64,000 nt of DNA, from assembly GCA_031772625.1 (NCBI GenBank), contig CM062815.1:602876505-602940504 (forward strand), written 5' to 3'. The stretch is from Pinus tabuliformis (taxonomy: Eukaryota; Streptophyta; Pinopsida; Pinales; Pinaceae). The notes under the pieces were generated by a model. The model ran no database searches. It was not told the origin of the DNA and worked only from the letters and a program-made list of their open reading frames with translations. Both the position numbers and the translations under genes were made by a program. Below, piece after piece: positions 20,354 through 33,480 of the stretch. The first letter of the stretch is position 1, and each line of letters begins with the position of its first letter.

Positions 20354-22953
20354 TGTTAGCACTCCATAAATTTCCCTAGGATGAGGAGAGAAATCCCAAA
20401 GGTAACCACAAACCACTTTTAGGCTAGAATCTAGCCCTTATAGCATTGGAGAGGGATCTCTCACTTTTTCAACTAATCTGATATTAGGCTAGGTATAGAG
20501 CTCAATAAGGTCTGTTTTTCAAAGGTTTTCTCATAAGACAAGAGACAGATTAATTGGGCATGGAGCCATGTCAAATTTATAATCTGTCGAGTGATATGAT
20601 GATGAGAGAAAGGGTTTTTCCACAAGGGAAAGGTAGGAAGTATTGGCGATGGAATCAATTTTAATTTTGGTAGGAGGGTGAGTGTGAGAAAGGTGGAAAC
20701 TGTAAATGAAAAATTATGCTTGAAGAGGAAAACACAAATTACTGGGGAAAAACTAAATCAGAGAACCATTAAGATGATTTCTGAATTAAACATTTGGTTC
20801 TTCCAAGCACAAACGCATACATTCAAGAAATGTAAACACATAAGATAAAATTATAATTATAAATAAGCACAACACCATCAAGATTTGACACATGAATCCC
20901 TGCAAATCACCTTCTATTTTTCATTCACTAGCAAAAATATTCAGAAAATCCAATGCACTCAAGGAGTCTCTCTCTCCAATTTGACCAATAGAGCCCTTTT
21001 TATATTCATATTCATGAATTATATACCACATGATCATCCTAAGTCAAAGGGGGTCGAAATCCATCCTTTTCCCAAATATAGGAAGAGGTTACAATGTTTT
21101 AGGAATAAAATATTTGGAAAATCTACCCATATCCTACTATCTAGGGTTTGGTTTTTGACTAACCAAAAATATGATAACTAAAGGGAAAATCATGGAATCG
21201 AGTAGAAATATATTCAAGATTCATCATCCAAATCAACTTGGAATCAATTATGCTAAGTTGGAGGTCCACCAAGTTGAATTTCAAAAATTCTAGAACTCTG
21301 TCAATAAATTTGGCTTAGAAAAATTGTGAAATATGGGTCTCAAAATGACACATGTAATTCCCAAACCGAAATTCTTGTACAAAAATAAAGAGAGGTTTTT
21401 GTAATATACCTAATTTTAGACACAATCCTCTTTCATGTTTTAAAAATTCATCTTCCTTAGGTCAAACACCTATTTTTAATTCAAACTGTTAAAAACGCAA
21501 TGTTTCCCTTGCCTCCTTTGAGGAACAACTATTTTTTTTAATATCTCCCAAAAGGTGAGTCTGATGGAGCTAAAATTTTTACAAGTTACTATCATCATAA
21601 CCCTTTTCCACACAACATGTGAGCCAAATATGACTAATGTATTTTGAGAAAAAATAAAAAATGGTTGTAGATGACGGTGACCCATTTCTCGGAAACCATC
21701 ATGCGTTTTGACTTGAAGTTAAGTGGGTTTAGTAATTTCTCCCCCATGCATATATTGTAAACATTTAAAGGAAAATGGGTACAGGGTTTAAGAAATATGG
21801 TGAAAATACATTTGCACAGTGAACTTTCACAGCGAGCTATCTTTGCGTGGCTTTAATCACATGCTTGAAATTTGATGAGAAAAATGGATGATTGATGATG
21901 TTTCCACCCTTGTAAATATTTTTTAAGTTCCCAAACACAAAAATAATGCCAAAAATTTGATTTTTAATTAAACCCTACAACTTCTAACAATTTTGCATGA
22001 ACTTTTGCAACATTGCGAGTTATGTATACTTGCAACCTATCTCTGATAAAATGAAACTGATGGGTAGTCTTGGAATGTCCCTGTGAAGCTTAGGAACCTA
22101 TGAAACAACCCCAAAATTGAAAGAAAACCTTGAAAACACTATCTCCCTTTTTTATCAAATTCACTGCAACTTTCGCAGCACCTATGACTATGGTTCTTTG
22201 AGAGTGAAAATCAAACAAGGGGTTGATAAATAATACTCAACTAAAGTTCTAAATAGAGATATGTAGGGTTAAAGGAACAAATTTCCACCGACTTGATGAT
22301 TTCTTGAGATGCGCAGCGGGTTCCTCAACTTTTGCAGTGGTTTCCAACTTCCACAGCAAGTCTATGATTTTCGCAGCAACTCCTTTTCCAACCCTGTAAC
22401 GTTCTTCTTCAACCTCTAAAACCACTCTAGAGCCAAGAAAAATTATGAATGAGGGGAAATGAGGAATCACAAGAGGATTTAAACTACTCATGCCACTAGA
22501 TCCTTCTTTGAAATCATGATGGCCCACTTTTTGATGTGAGAGATGAGTGAGGGATACATTTGCAATGATGACCATGACATGACACAACTGATCATAACTA
22601 ACTCTCAAAACTAACTCTTATAATTGACATGACATCAACATAACTAACTCATGATGACCAGATTTTTCATGACATGACCACTAGACTCTTCCATGATGAC
22701 ATAATGACCCCTCATGATTACCCTTTCAAATCATGATCCTTTATGACATTACACTTTGAATTATGACAAATAGACCCCTTTTGACTGATTTTTTTTTTTT
22801 TACATGACACTCAATCCAAAACTAGACCCTTTTTTACAATAGACCCCTCTAGACCATATCACTCATGAAACCAAGACTGATATTTAGAAAAATGACCTCA
22901 AATTAATAGTAAGATAGAAATCACTGAGATTCCTATAATATAGGACCCTAACA
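20354..22953 (-). repeat. TE-5 3' LTR (left copy)
   Basis: 2,600 bp, TGTTAGC to CCTAACA on the plus strand. It matches the right copy along its length with scattered substitutions. Short frames inside (20885-21181, 22249-22608) recur broken in the other copy and are not considered genes. A GACATGACA/TGATGACC-rich stretch near 22600-22720 is itself repetitive. Confidence 0.92.
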
Positions 22954-23258
22954 TAGGCTCCAATGTGGATGGAATCCTCTTTATGAGGTGCCAAGAACAC
23001 CATAGACTAGTAGCCTAATCCATTGGGTTGTTCTTAATATTGAAAACCTACAAATTTATTGATCCTTTGATCTGCAACCAATTTATTATGTAACCAAATC
23101 CATTGAAACCATAATCACTGTACAAACTGAAAATGAATGTTGAAAAGTACCAATCTTCCAAAGCAAACTACTAGAAACTATCACACCTTTGAAAAATTTC
23201 TCAGTGTTAATCTTATTCACACTAATATCTACACTAAACTACTAAATAACTTTCCCAC

Positions 23259-24590
23259 TCAAATGATACGAAATTTCCAGTCAAAACAAGAAAGGAGATG
23301 GCCACTCACTAGAATTATGCTCACACCCTCTGTAAGAAAACAAGAAATTATACATAATGGAAACTTAAATTCCAGATGAAACCAAAACCCATGCTCTATA
23401 AACAACACCAAATCTGACTTCATTGATGATTCAAATAGGCTGGCAAAAAAATCTTGACGAATATGAAAATTCATCTCTTTATGAGGAACACAAAAAGTAA
23501 GAGAAGACTCATATACTACTGTTGGTTGTTCTATGTTTTCAATTTCAAAATCATTCTCAAATATATTAGTAGATGGTTCATTTTGACTTTCAAAAGAGTG
23601 AAGAGAAACAACTTCTTGAATGTGATCCTCCTACTTATGTAATAAGATACCAAAAAGGACTAATTCACTGCCTATATTTTCCATGCAAACAACTTCAGAG
23701 ATCTGATTTTTGTAGGCTTTTTCATGAGGAAAAAATTCAATAGAGGAATGACATGAAGGAAAATTTGAAAAATTTCCTTCATCCCTATTTTGGCCACATG
23801 AAAACTGACAATCTTGCTGCAAATCATCATTAAAATCATGGGATGTAAGATGGATTTCATTATGCAAATATGATTGGTCTTCAGTCAAGGAAGAAAACAC
23901 TGTTTGCTGGAAATTTTCTTGTGTATCAAGGCTACTAAACTCTACTAGTTCTTCCTCCTGATCACTTAAAAACTGACAAGATTGTTGAACATGTTCATTC
24001 AACATAGGAGAAGAAACATGAACATCTACATCAAGATCCTGATCAACTTCGTTGACAGTTAAGGAAGAAACTACTACCTACTGAGAATTTTCTTGAGTGT
24101 CATGGAAGCTAGCTTCTACATTTTGACCTTGATGATGGAAAGGTTTCTCATGCAAAGCCTTTAGTATCTCTTTGTCCATGAACTAGTCATCTTCATAAAA
24201 ACTCTCCAAATTCTCAATAAAAATTTTAAAATGAGTGCAACAATCTTTGACCAACAACAAGGAAGGATGACATTCTTTATATCTCTCATAAAACACTGTA
24301 TGAAAATATCTAAGAGAAGATAAACAAGCATTTGGAAAGATTTCATACCATGATTGTGCATTTCCCTCCAAGGATACCATGAACATATTCATGAGACAAT
24401 ATTCATGAAATTCAACCTTAAGTCTATGTACATGCATGTGAAATTTCACCAAATGAAGAGCAACATCATCTCCTTTCTGATCTCTTAATTTCAGAAAATA
24501 AATTTTCCAGTCTACATGAGGCATGTGATTCAAAAAGCCTAGAATGTGATCTTGTTTTAAAGCACCATATCTTACAAATATAGAACTCAT
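23259..24590 (-). pseudogene. TE-5 gag with long acidic C-terminal extension
   Basis: The open pieces 24183-24590, 23631-24005 and 23259-23474 lie in the same frame, so this was one frame of about 440 codons now cut by a few stops. The first 135 codons are a retrotransposon Gag core: VSLEGNAQSWYEIFPNACLS, then LRYFHTVFYERYK. The rest is acidic and Ser/Gln/Asn-rich, with an internal duplication (HDTQENSQ and LDTQENFQ, each followed by a Val-Ser/Phe-Ser-Ser-Leu-Thr). No zinc knuckle and no protease. The role of the extension is unknown. Confidence 0.75.
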
Positions 24591-24780
24591 CTTGAGCCAG
24601 TAGAGTTTCCAGTAAAACTTTTATTTTTGGATCCTGTTGCAAGTGCAACCTTTGGATTAGGTTGAAACTTCATTGGATTCACCATGTGAATGGTATAGTC
24701 GCCATGTGTCTGACTTTTTTCCAACATCAGCAATCAGATCTGAAGCTTTGATGATATTTTCTGGGGAAGATGGAACCTTT

Positions 24781-24801
24781 TGTTACCCAACAATGAAGCC
24801 A
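24781..24801 (-). promoter_or_regulatory. TE-5 primer-binding-like site
   Basis: On the minus strand TGGCTTCATTGTTGGGTAAC, three bases after the LTR end. It aligns with TGGCGACCATACTGGGGAGA of TE-7, which has the same three-base gap. Confidence 0.6.
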
Positions 24802-24804
24802 TAA

Positions 24805-27399
24805 TGTTAACACTCCATAAATATCCCTAGGATAAATCCCAGAGGTAACCACAAACCACTTTTAGGCTAGAATTTATCCCTTCTAGCCTTGGAGATGGAT
24901 CTCTCACTTAAGGTGTTGAACTAGTCTGATATTAGGCTAGGTATATAGCTCAATAAGGTATGTTTTATGAAAGCGTTACTAGTAAGAAAGGAGACATATC
25001 CATTGGGTATGGAGTCATGTCAAAGTTATAATTTGTCCAGTGATATGATGAAGAGAGAAAAGGTTTTTCCATAGGGGCAAGGTAGGAAGTATCGGTGATG
25101 GAATCAAATTTAATCACTGTAGGAGGATGAGTGTGAAAAAGGTGGAAACTGTAAATGAATTCTAAGTATTTCTTTAAGAGGAAAACACAGGTTACTTGGG
25201 AAAAACTAATTCAGAGCACCATTAAGATGAATTATGAATTAAACATCTAGTTCTTCCAAGCACAAATACATACATTTAAGAGATGTAGACATATAAGACA
25301 AACTTACAAGTATAAAGAATAACAACACCATTAATATATGACACATGAATCCCTGCAAATTACCTTCTGTCTTTCTTTCACTGGCAAAAATATTCAGAAA
25401 ATACAATGCATTCAAGGAGTCCCTCTCTCCAATCTGAATAAAACAACACTTTTTACATTCAGATTCATGAATTATATACAACATGCTTGTCCTAAGCCAA
25501 AGGGGGTGGAAATCCATCCTTTTCCCAAAGATAGGAAGAGGTTACAATGCTTTAGGAATAACATATTTGGAAAATATGCCCCATATTCTACTATCTAGGG
25601 TTTGGTTTTTGACTAACCAAAAATATGCTAATTGAAGAGAAAATCATGGCATTGGGTAGAAAAATATTCAAACTTCATCATCCAAATCAGCTTGTAATCA
25701 ATTATGCTAAGTTGGAGGTCCACCAAATCGAATTTCAAAAATTCTAGAACTCTGTCAACAAATTTGGCTTGGAAAAATTGTGAAAAATAGGTCTCAAAGT
25801 GACACATGTAATTCCAAAACCATAACACCTGTACAAAAACCAGGAGAGGTTTTTTTAATATATTTGGTTCTAGACACAAATATCTTTCACTTTTTTCAAA
25901 TTAATCTCGCTTAGGTTAGAAACCAATTTTGAAGTGAAACTATCAAAACTGCGGTCTCTCTGCTGCCTCATTTACGCAACGACTGTGTTTTTTGAATATC
26001 TCCAGAACAGTGAGTCTGATGGAGCTTAACTTTTTACTATCATCATAACCATTCTCCACAAAACATTTGAGACAAATCTGACTCACGGATTTGGAGAAAA
26101 TATGAAAATGGTTGTAGATGATGGTGGCCTATTTCTCGGAAAACGTGAATCATTTTGACCAGAAATTAAGCGGGTTTATTCATCTCACCCCCATGCATCT
26201 ATTGTAACAATTTTAGGTAAAATTGGTACATTGTTTAAGAGATATGGTGAAAATACGCTTACGTAACACACTTTCGCAATGAGCTATCTTTGCATTGCTT
26301 TAATCACATGCTTGAACTTTGGCTGAGAAAAAACAGATGATTGATGATGTTGCCACCCTTGTAAATATTTTTTAAGTTCTCACACACAAAAATAATGCCG
26401 AAAGTTTTATTTTTAATTAAACCCTAATGCTTCTAACAGTTTCACAATAGATTGTGCAACATTCCAAGTTATGTTACTTGCAACCTATCTCTGACAAAAT
26501 AAAACTGATGGGTAGTCTTGGAATGTCATTGTGAAGCGTATGAACCTATGAAACAACCCCAAAACTGAAATAAAGCCTCCAAAACACTATATCCATTTGT
26601 TATTATATTCACAACAACTTTCGCCGCACCTGTGACTAGGGTTCTTTGAGAGAGACAACCAAATAAGGGGTTGATCAATGATACTCAAATAAAGTTAGAA
26701 ATAGAAGTATATAGGGTTCAAGGCACACATAGCCACTATATTGATGATTTATTAAGATGTGTAGTGGGTTCCTCAACTTTTGCAGTAGTTTCCAACTTTC
26801 ACAACAAGTTGTTGATTTTTGCAGCAACGCCTTTTTCCAACCCTGCAACGTTCTTCTTCGACCTCCAAAACCGCTCCAGAGCTAAGATGAATTATGAATG
26901 AGGGGAAATGAGGAGCCACAAGTAGATTTAAACTCCTCATGCCACTAGATCCTTCTTTGAAATCATGATGGCCCACTTGTTGATGTGAGAGATGAGTAAG
27001 GGATATATTTGCAATGATGACCATGACATGACACAACTGATCATAACTAACTCTCAAAACTGACTCTTATAACTGACATGACATCAACATAACTAACTCA
27101 TGATGACCATATTTTTCATGACATGACCACTAGACTCTTCCATGATGACATAATGACCCCTCATGATTACCCTTTCAAATAATGATCCTTTATGATATTA
27201 CACTTTGAATTATGACAAATAGACCCCTTTTGATTGATTTTTTTTTTACATGACACTCAATCCAAAACTAAACCCTTTTTTACAATAGACCCCTCTAGAC
27301 CATATCACTCATGAAACCAAGGCTGATATTTAGAAAAATGACCTCAAATTAATAATAAGATAGAAATGACTGAGATTCATATAATATAGGACCCTAACA
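24805..27399 (-). repeat. TE-5 5' LTR (right copy)
   Basis: 2,595 bp, TGTTAAC to CCCTAACA; pairs with 20354-22953. Confidence 0.92.
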
Positions 27400-27404
27400 A
27401 TATG
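27400..27404. repeat. TE-5 target-site duplication, right copy
   Basis: ATATG, as at 20349-20353. Confidence 0.93.
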
Positions 27405-28128
27405 CAAACGCTTCTAGTGGAAGATACTCCTCCCACTTCCTCTGCTAATGCATGACATACATCCTCAATATGTCCTCAAGAATCATGTTAACCCTCTCTA
27501 TCTGTCCATCTGTCTGTTGATGATAACCTATATTGAAATCTAACTCTGCTCCCAAGCCTACAAACAAATTATTCCAAAACATCGAAGTGTACTTGGCATC
27601 TCTGTCTAATATAATCTTCTTGAGAACACCATGCAATCTCACTATCTCCCTGATGAAGATTTGAGTTGCCTCACTAGCTGAATTAGTAGACTTAACTGCA
27701 ATGAATTGAGCTACCTTACTTAACCTGTTAACCAAAACCATGATGGAATCATGCTTCTTCAATTCCCTTGGAAAACTTGTCATGAAGTCCATTGAAATGA
27801 CCTCCCATTTCCACTCTATAATCAGATTCGACCATAATAAGCCAGTTGGATGGTTACACTCTAATTTTATCTATTGATAGTCCAAACATCTCGCAAAAGA
27901 CTCAACCACCTCTTTCTTCAAGTTCGACCAATGATAGAACTTCTTAATTACTATCAAAGTCTTCTGATATCCTAGGTGACCTGAATATGGCTTAAAACGA
28001 AACTCCCTCAAGATAAACTTCTTCAGCTCATTTTTGTCTGACACATAAATCTTGTTCTTGAATCTGACCAAGCCATATTCCATGAGGTGATACTCCTCAT
28101 CCCTATCACCTTCACCTTGATGTTGCAA
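27405..28128 (-). pseudogene. TE-4 integrase zinc-binding domain and catalytic core
   Basis: The zinc-binding part reads YSGHLGYQKTLIVIKKFY with ARCLDYQ at its end; the second Cys of the usual CxxC is Tyr. A stop follows. The core (27445-27792) keeps all three acidic residues: MDFMTSFPRELKKHDSIMV, KKIILDRDAKYTSMFW and QQTDGQIERVN. The frame is interrupted once between the two parts. Integration would need the missing Cys and the part displaced by TE-5. Confidence 0.9.
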
Positions 28129-28129
28129 T

Positions 28130-28769
28130 CTTATGTTTCAGCTCGAAGTCTATCCCATAAGAGCATATTGTTGCAATATGATTCACCTACACTCTCCTAC
28201 TAAGAGAATATGCAACCCTATTCTCCTTGCCCTTGATGTGCCATATATCGAAGTCAAACTAACTAAGAGTAGCCAACCATCTAACTTTTCTGACATTCAA
28301 ATTAGGTTGGTCAAACAAGTACCTTAGTCCACTATAATCACTCTTCAATATTAACCTCCTTCCAAGAAGATAATGACTCTAGATCTTCAATGCATGAATG
28401 ATAGTTTCCAGCTCAAGATCATGTGCCACATTATTCCACTCATGTTCATTTATCTTCCTTAACTCAGCATACCAACTGTCCTTCCTGCATTAGTTCTCCA
28501 CCAAGTCCTTTATTGCTAGTACTTACACAAACCACAAGCTCCTTATCACGATCTACAATCTTCAATATCGGAGCATTTGTAAGCAAATGCTTCAACTGCT
28601 CAAAACTAGCTGCACACTCCTTAGTCCATTCAAACTTCTTTACTTTGCACTGCAAATGTGTAATAGGATAGGAAATCTTTGAGAAGTTCTTGATGAACCT
28701 CCTGTAATAAACTACTAGTCCCATAAATGATCTGACCCCATCTACATTCTTAGGAGTTGGCCACTCCAT
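28130..28769 (-). pseudogene. TE-4 RT thumb and RNase H
   Basis: KNVDGVRSFMGLVVYYRRFI marks the RT connection. RNase H starts KELVVCVSTSNKGLGGELM: the first Asp, normally in Thr-Asp-Ala, is missing. Later pieces (THDLELETIIHALKIQSHY-like, HIKGKENRVAYSLSRR) are recognisable but the last Asp is Tyr. Several stops. Inactive. Confidence 0.85.
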
Positions 28770-29356
28770 GATATCTTTACTCTTTATGGGTCTACTGTTA
28801 TACCTTCCTTGGAAACAATATGCCCCAAGTAGTGAACTTTAGTATAAAAGGAACTGCACTTGCTAATCTTGGTAAACAATCAATGCTCTTTCAACAATCT
28901 CAACATCATTCCCAGTTTCTCTCCATGTTCTTCCTCATTCTTATAATATATCAAAATATCATCAATAAGCACTATCACAAGCGTTTCTAGATAAGGATGT
29001 AATACATTGTTCATCAAACAAATGAAAGTAGCTAGAGCATTAGTAAGACCAAATAAAACCACCATAAACTCATAATGCTCATAAGTAGTATGGAATGTAG
29101 TCTTGTAAATGTATTATTCCTTTATGTGCACTTGTTGATATCCTGATCTCAAGACAATCTTCGAGAACATTGTTTCTCCCTTCAAATGATCAAAAAAGTC
29201 ATCAATCCATGACAAAGGATACATGTTCTTGATAGTCACCTTGTTCAACTGCTTGTAATTAATGCACAATCTAAGAGTACCATCCTTCTTCTTTACAAAG
29301 AATATTGGTGCACCCCAAGGTGACACAATTACCCTTATATATCCTTTATGAAGCAT
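28770..29356 (-). pseudogene. TE-4 reverse transcriptase
   Basis: The fingers read [20 protein letters not shown]. Motif A is [17 protein letters not shown]; chromoviruses have Asp where Val stands, so the first catalytic Asp is gone. The pair in motif C remains (IVLIDDILIYYKNEEEH). The pieces are joined in one frame apart from stops near 29110 and 28875. The Asp to Val change alone would abolish polymerisation. Confidence 0.9.
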
Positions 29357-29365
29357 TTCCTTAAG

Positions 29366-29677
29366 CTACAACTTCAATTCCACCAACTCCGGAGTACTCA
29401 TCTTGTAAGGTGCCTTTGATGCTGGCGTTGCTACTAGTACCAACTCAATAGAGAAATTTTCTTCCTTATGAGGAGGAAACTTTGAAATATTTGTAGGAAA
29501 CACGTATTGAAACTCCTTCAAAACTAGATGCCTCTTCATAACTTCATCATCCTCAACATCCTTCCCTTTGTCACTGGAAATATGAACTACAAACAATACA
29601 CGTCCTTTCCTATAACTATGATTTTCTTTCATAGTTGTAACCCTTCTCATTGATGTAGGCTTCTTCTTACCCTGCAA
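29366..29677 (-). pseudogene. TE-4 protease-RT linker
   Basis: Open stretch of 103 codons with HLVLKEFQYVFPTNISKFPP and PYKMSTPELVELK, the conserved approach to the RT. Normal for the family. Confidence 0.8.
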
Positions 29678-29754
29678 GATTCTTCTTTCCCCATAATCAT
29701 TCAGGCACTCAATAGCCTATCATAACAATCCAATTTAGTCATATGAATGAACAA

Positions 29755-30024
29755 CTAATCCATTCCCAAAAGCATATTGTATGAACATAAAGGAAGCAAA
29801 TTTAGATGTGTTGATGCAAGCATACTGTTTAGCTCAAATACATAAGCTCTCACCCAGTGATGAACTCTTCTCTTGGTCCCTATAGTCAACTGCACCAACC
29901 AAGACTCTAAATCCACTTCTTTATTCAAGAAACACTTATCCACTAGGTGAGAACTGATATAACTATAGTTAGATCTAGGATCAATCAAAATAGAAACAAC
30001 TCGATCACAAAGCTTACCTTCCAT
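29755..30024 (-). pseudogene. TE-4 aspartic protease
   Basis: Active site SILIDPRSNYSYISS. In this lineage the motif is usually Asp-Pro-Gly-Ser; the Gly is Arg. It closes with LLPLCSYNMLLGMD as expected. Inactive. Confidence 0.8.
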
Positions 30025-31100
30025 ATCATTAATGGATGTTTGATGATCAACTTACCTATTATCCACTGTCGCATAAATCTAAGGAATACTCTGGCCAACA
30101 TATATAATTGTATGTGCCTCCTAAGCACTATATATATAAGGTCTGACAGCTTGATTTCGTGGAAAATCTCTTCCATGATGCTCTCCACCTCAAATCCATC
30201 ACTGCAAAGGATTCCTTCCATCATCTTTGTTGTACTCCCCAAGTTGAGAATCATGTCCTATGTCAATTTCATTGAACTTCTTATAAGGTGCTACATTCTC
30301 CTTATCACTTACATCTTGAGATCTTCCTCACTTCTTCACCCACTTTCTTTTAGTCTTGTAATTCCCTTTCCAATCACACTTAGGCTCGGGCTTATGCTTA
30401 GACTGATCATAACAATGCTTCAACTTTCCAATGACTAAGGCTCATCATACTCAATCTGATCTTTAAATGCTAAAGGTAATCCACTGATGAACTTTTGAAC
30501 CTTCGTCTTCTCATCCTTAAGATATGGCACATATCACAAAAAGTCCATAAAATTGGTTGTGTACTCCTCATATGCCATAGAACCCATCTTTAGCTCATAG
30601 AACTCCTTAGCCTTTCCATTGTAATATCTCTCAGAAAGTTACTTCTTTCTAAAAAGTCTTTTAAACTCATGCCAACTCAACTCCTATGTCTTGATACCTT
30701 TGACACGCTTCACATATTCCTACCAGATATCTGCTTTTCCTTTGAGACTAAAAATAGATATCCTATTTTTCATATTCGTTGTATAATTATTTAGCTCAAA
30801 GAACTTCTTCATCCCAAGCAGCCATGCTTCTACATCTTTCCGCTTCTTCTTCTCTCGATCAAATGTAGGAGGTTTGGATTTATTGAACTCATATAGAAAG
30901 TACTTCTTCTCACTCCTCCTATAAGGATGATGGTAGTGATGACCATGATGTTTCTTTGAACCAGAACTAGAATAGAACCCATAAACACTACCTCTCCAGC
31001 CAAGTGTATCCAACCATCTACCACCTCTCACTATGTCATCCTTGTCTAACCTATACCTTGATCGAGACCTATTTCCATTTGCCCCATTAGTAATTTCCTC
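30025..31100 (-). pseudogene. TE-4 gag
   Basis: The clearest piece is 30720-31031: SKPPTFDREKKKRKDVEAWL with KKFFELNNYTTNMK, a chromovirus Gag start. Further pieces lie to 30440. A zinc-knuckle relic is seen near 30165-30210 in the form of GGEHHGRDFP; the two leading Cys codons have become TGA and the last Cys is Phe. Heavily broken by frameshifts. Confidence 0.75.
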
Positions 31101-31489
31101 TTATACATGAATGCTTCTTGGTTTTCCATGTCTTTGCAAATCCGAAAAGCTCTGAAGGGTCACTGCTTTAACCTTGACTTTCTTTTCTTGAGTTGTCACA
31201 AGTCTTTCCTATGACTGAGTTATCATGCCATTATCTTGCTTGCAACTTTTGATTTCTTCCTTCAAGTTTCTTAGTGTATCTACTATATGCCAAGAGTACT
31301 CATCTCCTTGCTACTCAGTTGATCTATAAGGAGAGTCACGTGAACTATAATCCACCATTTTTCTCATCATCTCTGATTTTCCTTTTCCTACAAACATGCC
31401 ATGTTAGATCAACCAAATATAGACATAATCAAAGTCACATCTTTGTGAAGTTCAGGGGAGGTTATCTCATATGCATTCAATCCATATTA

Positions 31490-31737
<248 letters not shown>

Positions 31738-31881
31738 CATATCAATCATCTCAACATCATCATGATGACATATTAATAGTGCAACAATGACCATCACAAT
31801 GCATGCATAGCAAACAAATCGAAAACTAACATGCATGCATAACAATCACATCTACCCCAAGGTACAGTGCTACAACCTCAC

Positions 31882-32045
31882 ATTAATACCACCCTGTGGT
31901 ATCAGAAATCACCTAAAGAAAACGAAATCCACTCTAATACCACCTTGTGGTATTAGTTATCACCCAAAAATAATAGAACCCACTCTGATACAAACCTATG
32001 GTATCAAATATCACCTAAAGAGAGCAAAACCCACTCTGATACCAC
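31882..32045 (-). repeat. Tandem array of primer-binding sites in TE-4
   Basis: About four units of roughly 50 bp, each carrying the methionine-initiator primer word on the minus strand (best at 32031-32045, TGGTATCAGAGTGGG; others with one or two changes near 31980-31995, 31929-31943 and 31882-31893). Each unit also contains the same word in reverse, so GATACCACC...GTGGTATC forms an inverted repeat. Confidence 0.8.
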
Positions 32046-32053
32046 CCTATAAA

Positions 32054-33480
32054 TGCCTCCTCTTAGATTTACTCAAATTCACAAGATTTCCTGGCTAAAT
32101 ATGAGACAAGTGTCACTATGAGATGACCTAACCTCCAAGTTCTAGTTAAGGAAGTAGGGCCTACAAACTAAACACTTAATGGCATCCTACATGGACTATA
32201 GATCACTTAGGAGATGAACAACCACCCCAGGTGATCAATCCTTGAGGTGGAACCTTTTTTCTCTAACGTAGCACCCCAATCACATGCACAACAAGGCAGG
32301 AGTGTGGTTGTGAGGCCCCAATGGCATGTACAAACCTGCTTCCTTGAAGTTATGACCTAAATCCTCAAGTTCAGTGTAACTGGTTTTGAGATACGAGCCA
32401 CTTTTTCGGGCTAGCCTCCAGACCACTACCCAAAACTACCTGTAACTTTCTAGAATCATAACTAACATGAAGAAAATGCCAAACATTCAAACTTAAAGCA
32501 ATAACTTGACCTAAACATGCCTAATCCATAACAAAAGTTCCGTCAAACATATGGAAAACATGTAAGCTACATGTCATGAATGCATATCTGATCATAAACT
32601 AATAGTCTTCATTTGAGAATCATCAAGAAGGCTTTAATCCCTCTCTAGCTAGCTGCAATAACATTTGTTAGTCCATTCATTAATCAACCAATCAATAACT
32701 TATCAAAACATGTCCAGAGCCATAAATAGATTACATCATATAACCAACACAGAAACCATGACAAATCAATTTTAATGTCAACATCATAACCAGTATAGGT
32801 GTTCATAAATCACAATAGGAAAATACCTCTTATTAACATATGAGAAGTCCAACCATGTCAAGGACTTCCACGTACCACCTGGCCCTAGATTGGGCTGAAC
32901 CAAATATCTCTTTCAACCAATCACCATTGCGCCATATTCCATGCATGAATGTGGGATATCATGGAATAAATGAACACAAAACCAACCAGGACTTCCAGAG
33001 GCCAAAACACATCAACCCTTAACCATAGTGATTCCACATTTATGATTCCAAAATCACTAACATCAACTAGATCGGTCTCTACCCAAGTTGTCCAGCGCTC
33101 TAATAAATAGTAACTAAATCCATAATCTTCCAATGCTTTAGAGAATTTGTTCCAACCAAGGCTCCAGGGACTAGTAACCTATTAATGGTGCTAGACCGAC
33201 CAACATTCAGGGGATCTCCCTGATATGAAATCCCAGCTAGACCTCACACTGTTTGGAGTAGGATTCCTATCAATGGGTGGTAATGCTATGCCATGACTAC
33301 GAAAATGTGCAGAGTGAAGTATGGTAACTTTGGGTGAGAGCAAGTGTGTGACCCTACGGAAAGTCAAGTGCGATGCATGAAGGTTCCAACACACGAAGGG
33401 AAAAGGAAGTGCACCCCTTGGAAGCCTGTAATAGTATGCAGCTTGAAAGGAACACACGAGCGTAATGACATCACAAGCTA
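32054..33480 (-). repeat. Candidate 5' LTR of TE-4 and adjoining spacer
   Basis: Begins TGCCTCC nine bases from the outermost primer site, as expected for the inner end of the 5' LTR. The outer end is not defined and no partner copy was found. No genes; the frames at 32840, 32921 and 33191 look like chance. Confidence 0.4.

Larger units (their letters stand above)
20354..27399 (-). mobile_element. TE-5: gag-only LTR retrotransposon with very long LTRs (LARD-like)
   Basis: Two 2.6 kb LTRs (20354-22953 and 24805-27399), perfect ATATG duplication, and only 1,851 bp between them. The single recognisable gene is a minus-strand gag with a long acidic extension; no protease, RT or integrase. It must have used enzymes from another element. 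The LTR ends and primer site resemble those of TE-7. Confidence 0.93.

Noticed and set aside
20885..21181. Plus-strand 98-codon frame in the TE-5 LTR, with a relative at 25338-25598
   Set aside because: The two copies do not keep the frame equally and there is no domain; likely chance within a conserved LTR.
22249..22608. Minus-strand 119-codon frame in the TE-5 left LTR
   Set aside because: In the right LTR only a shorter version (26773-27057) remains and composition is not protein-like.
29947..30438. Plus-strand 163-codon frame
   Set aside because: Opposite strand of the TE-4 gag and protease, which are identifiable by motif.
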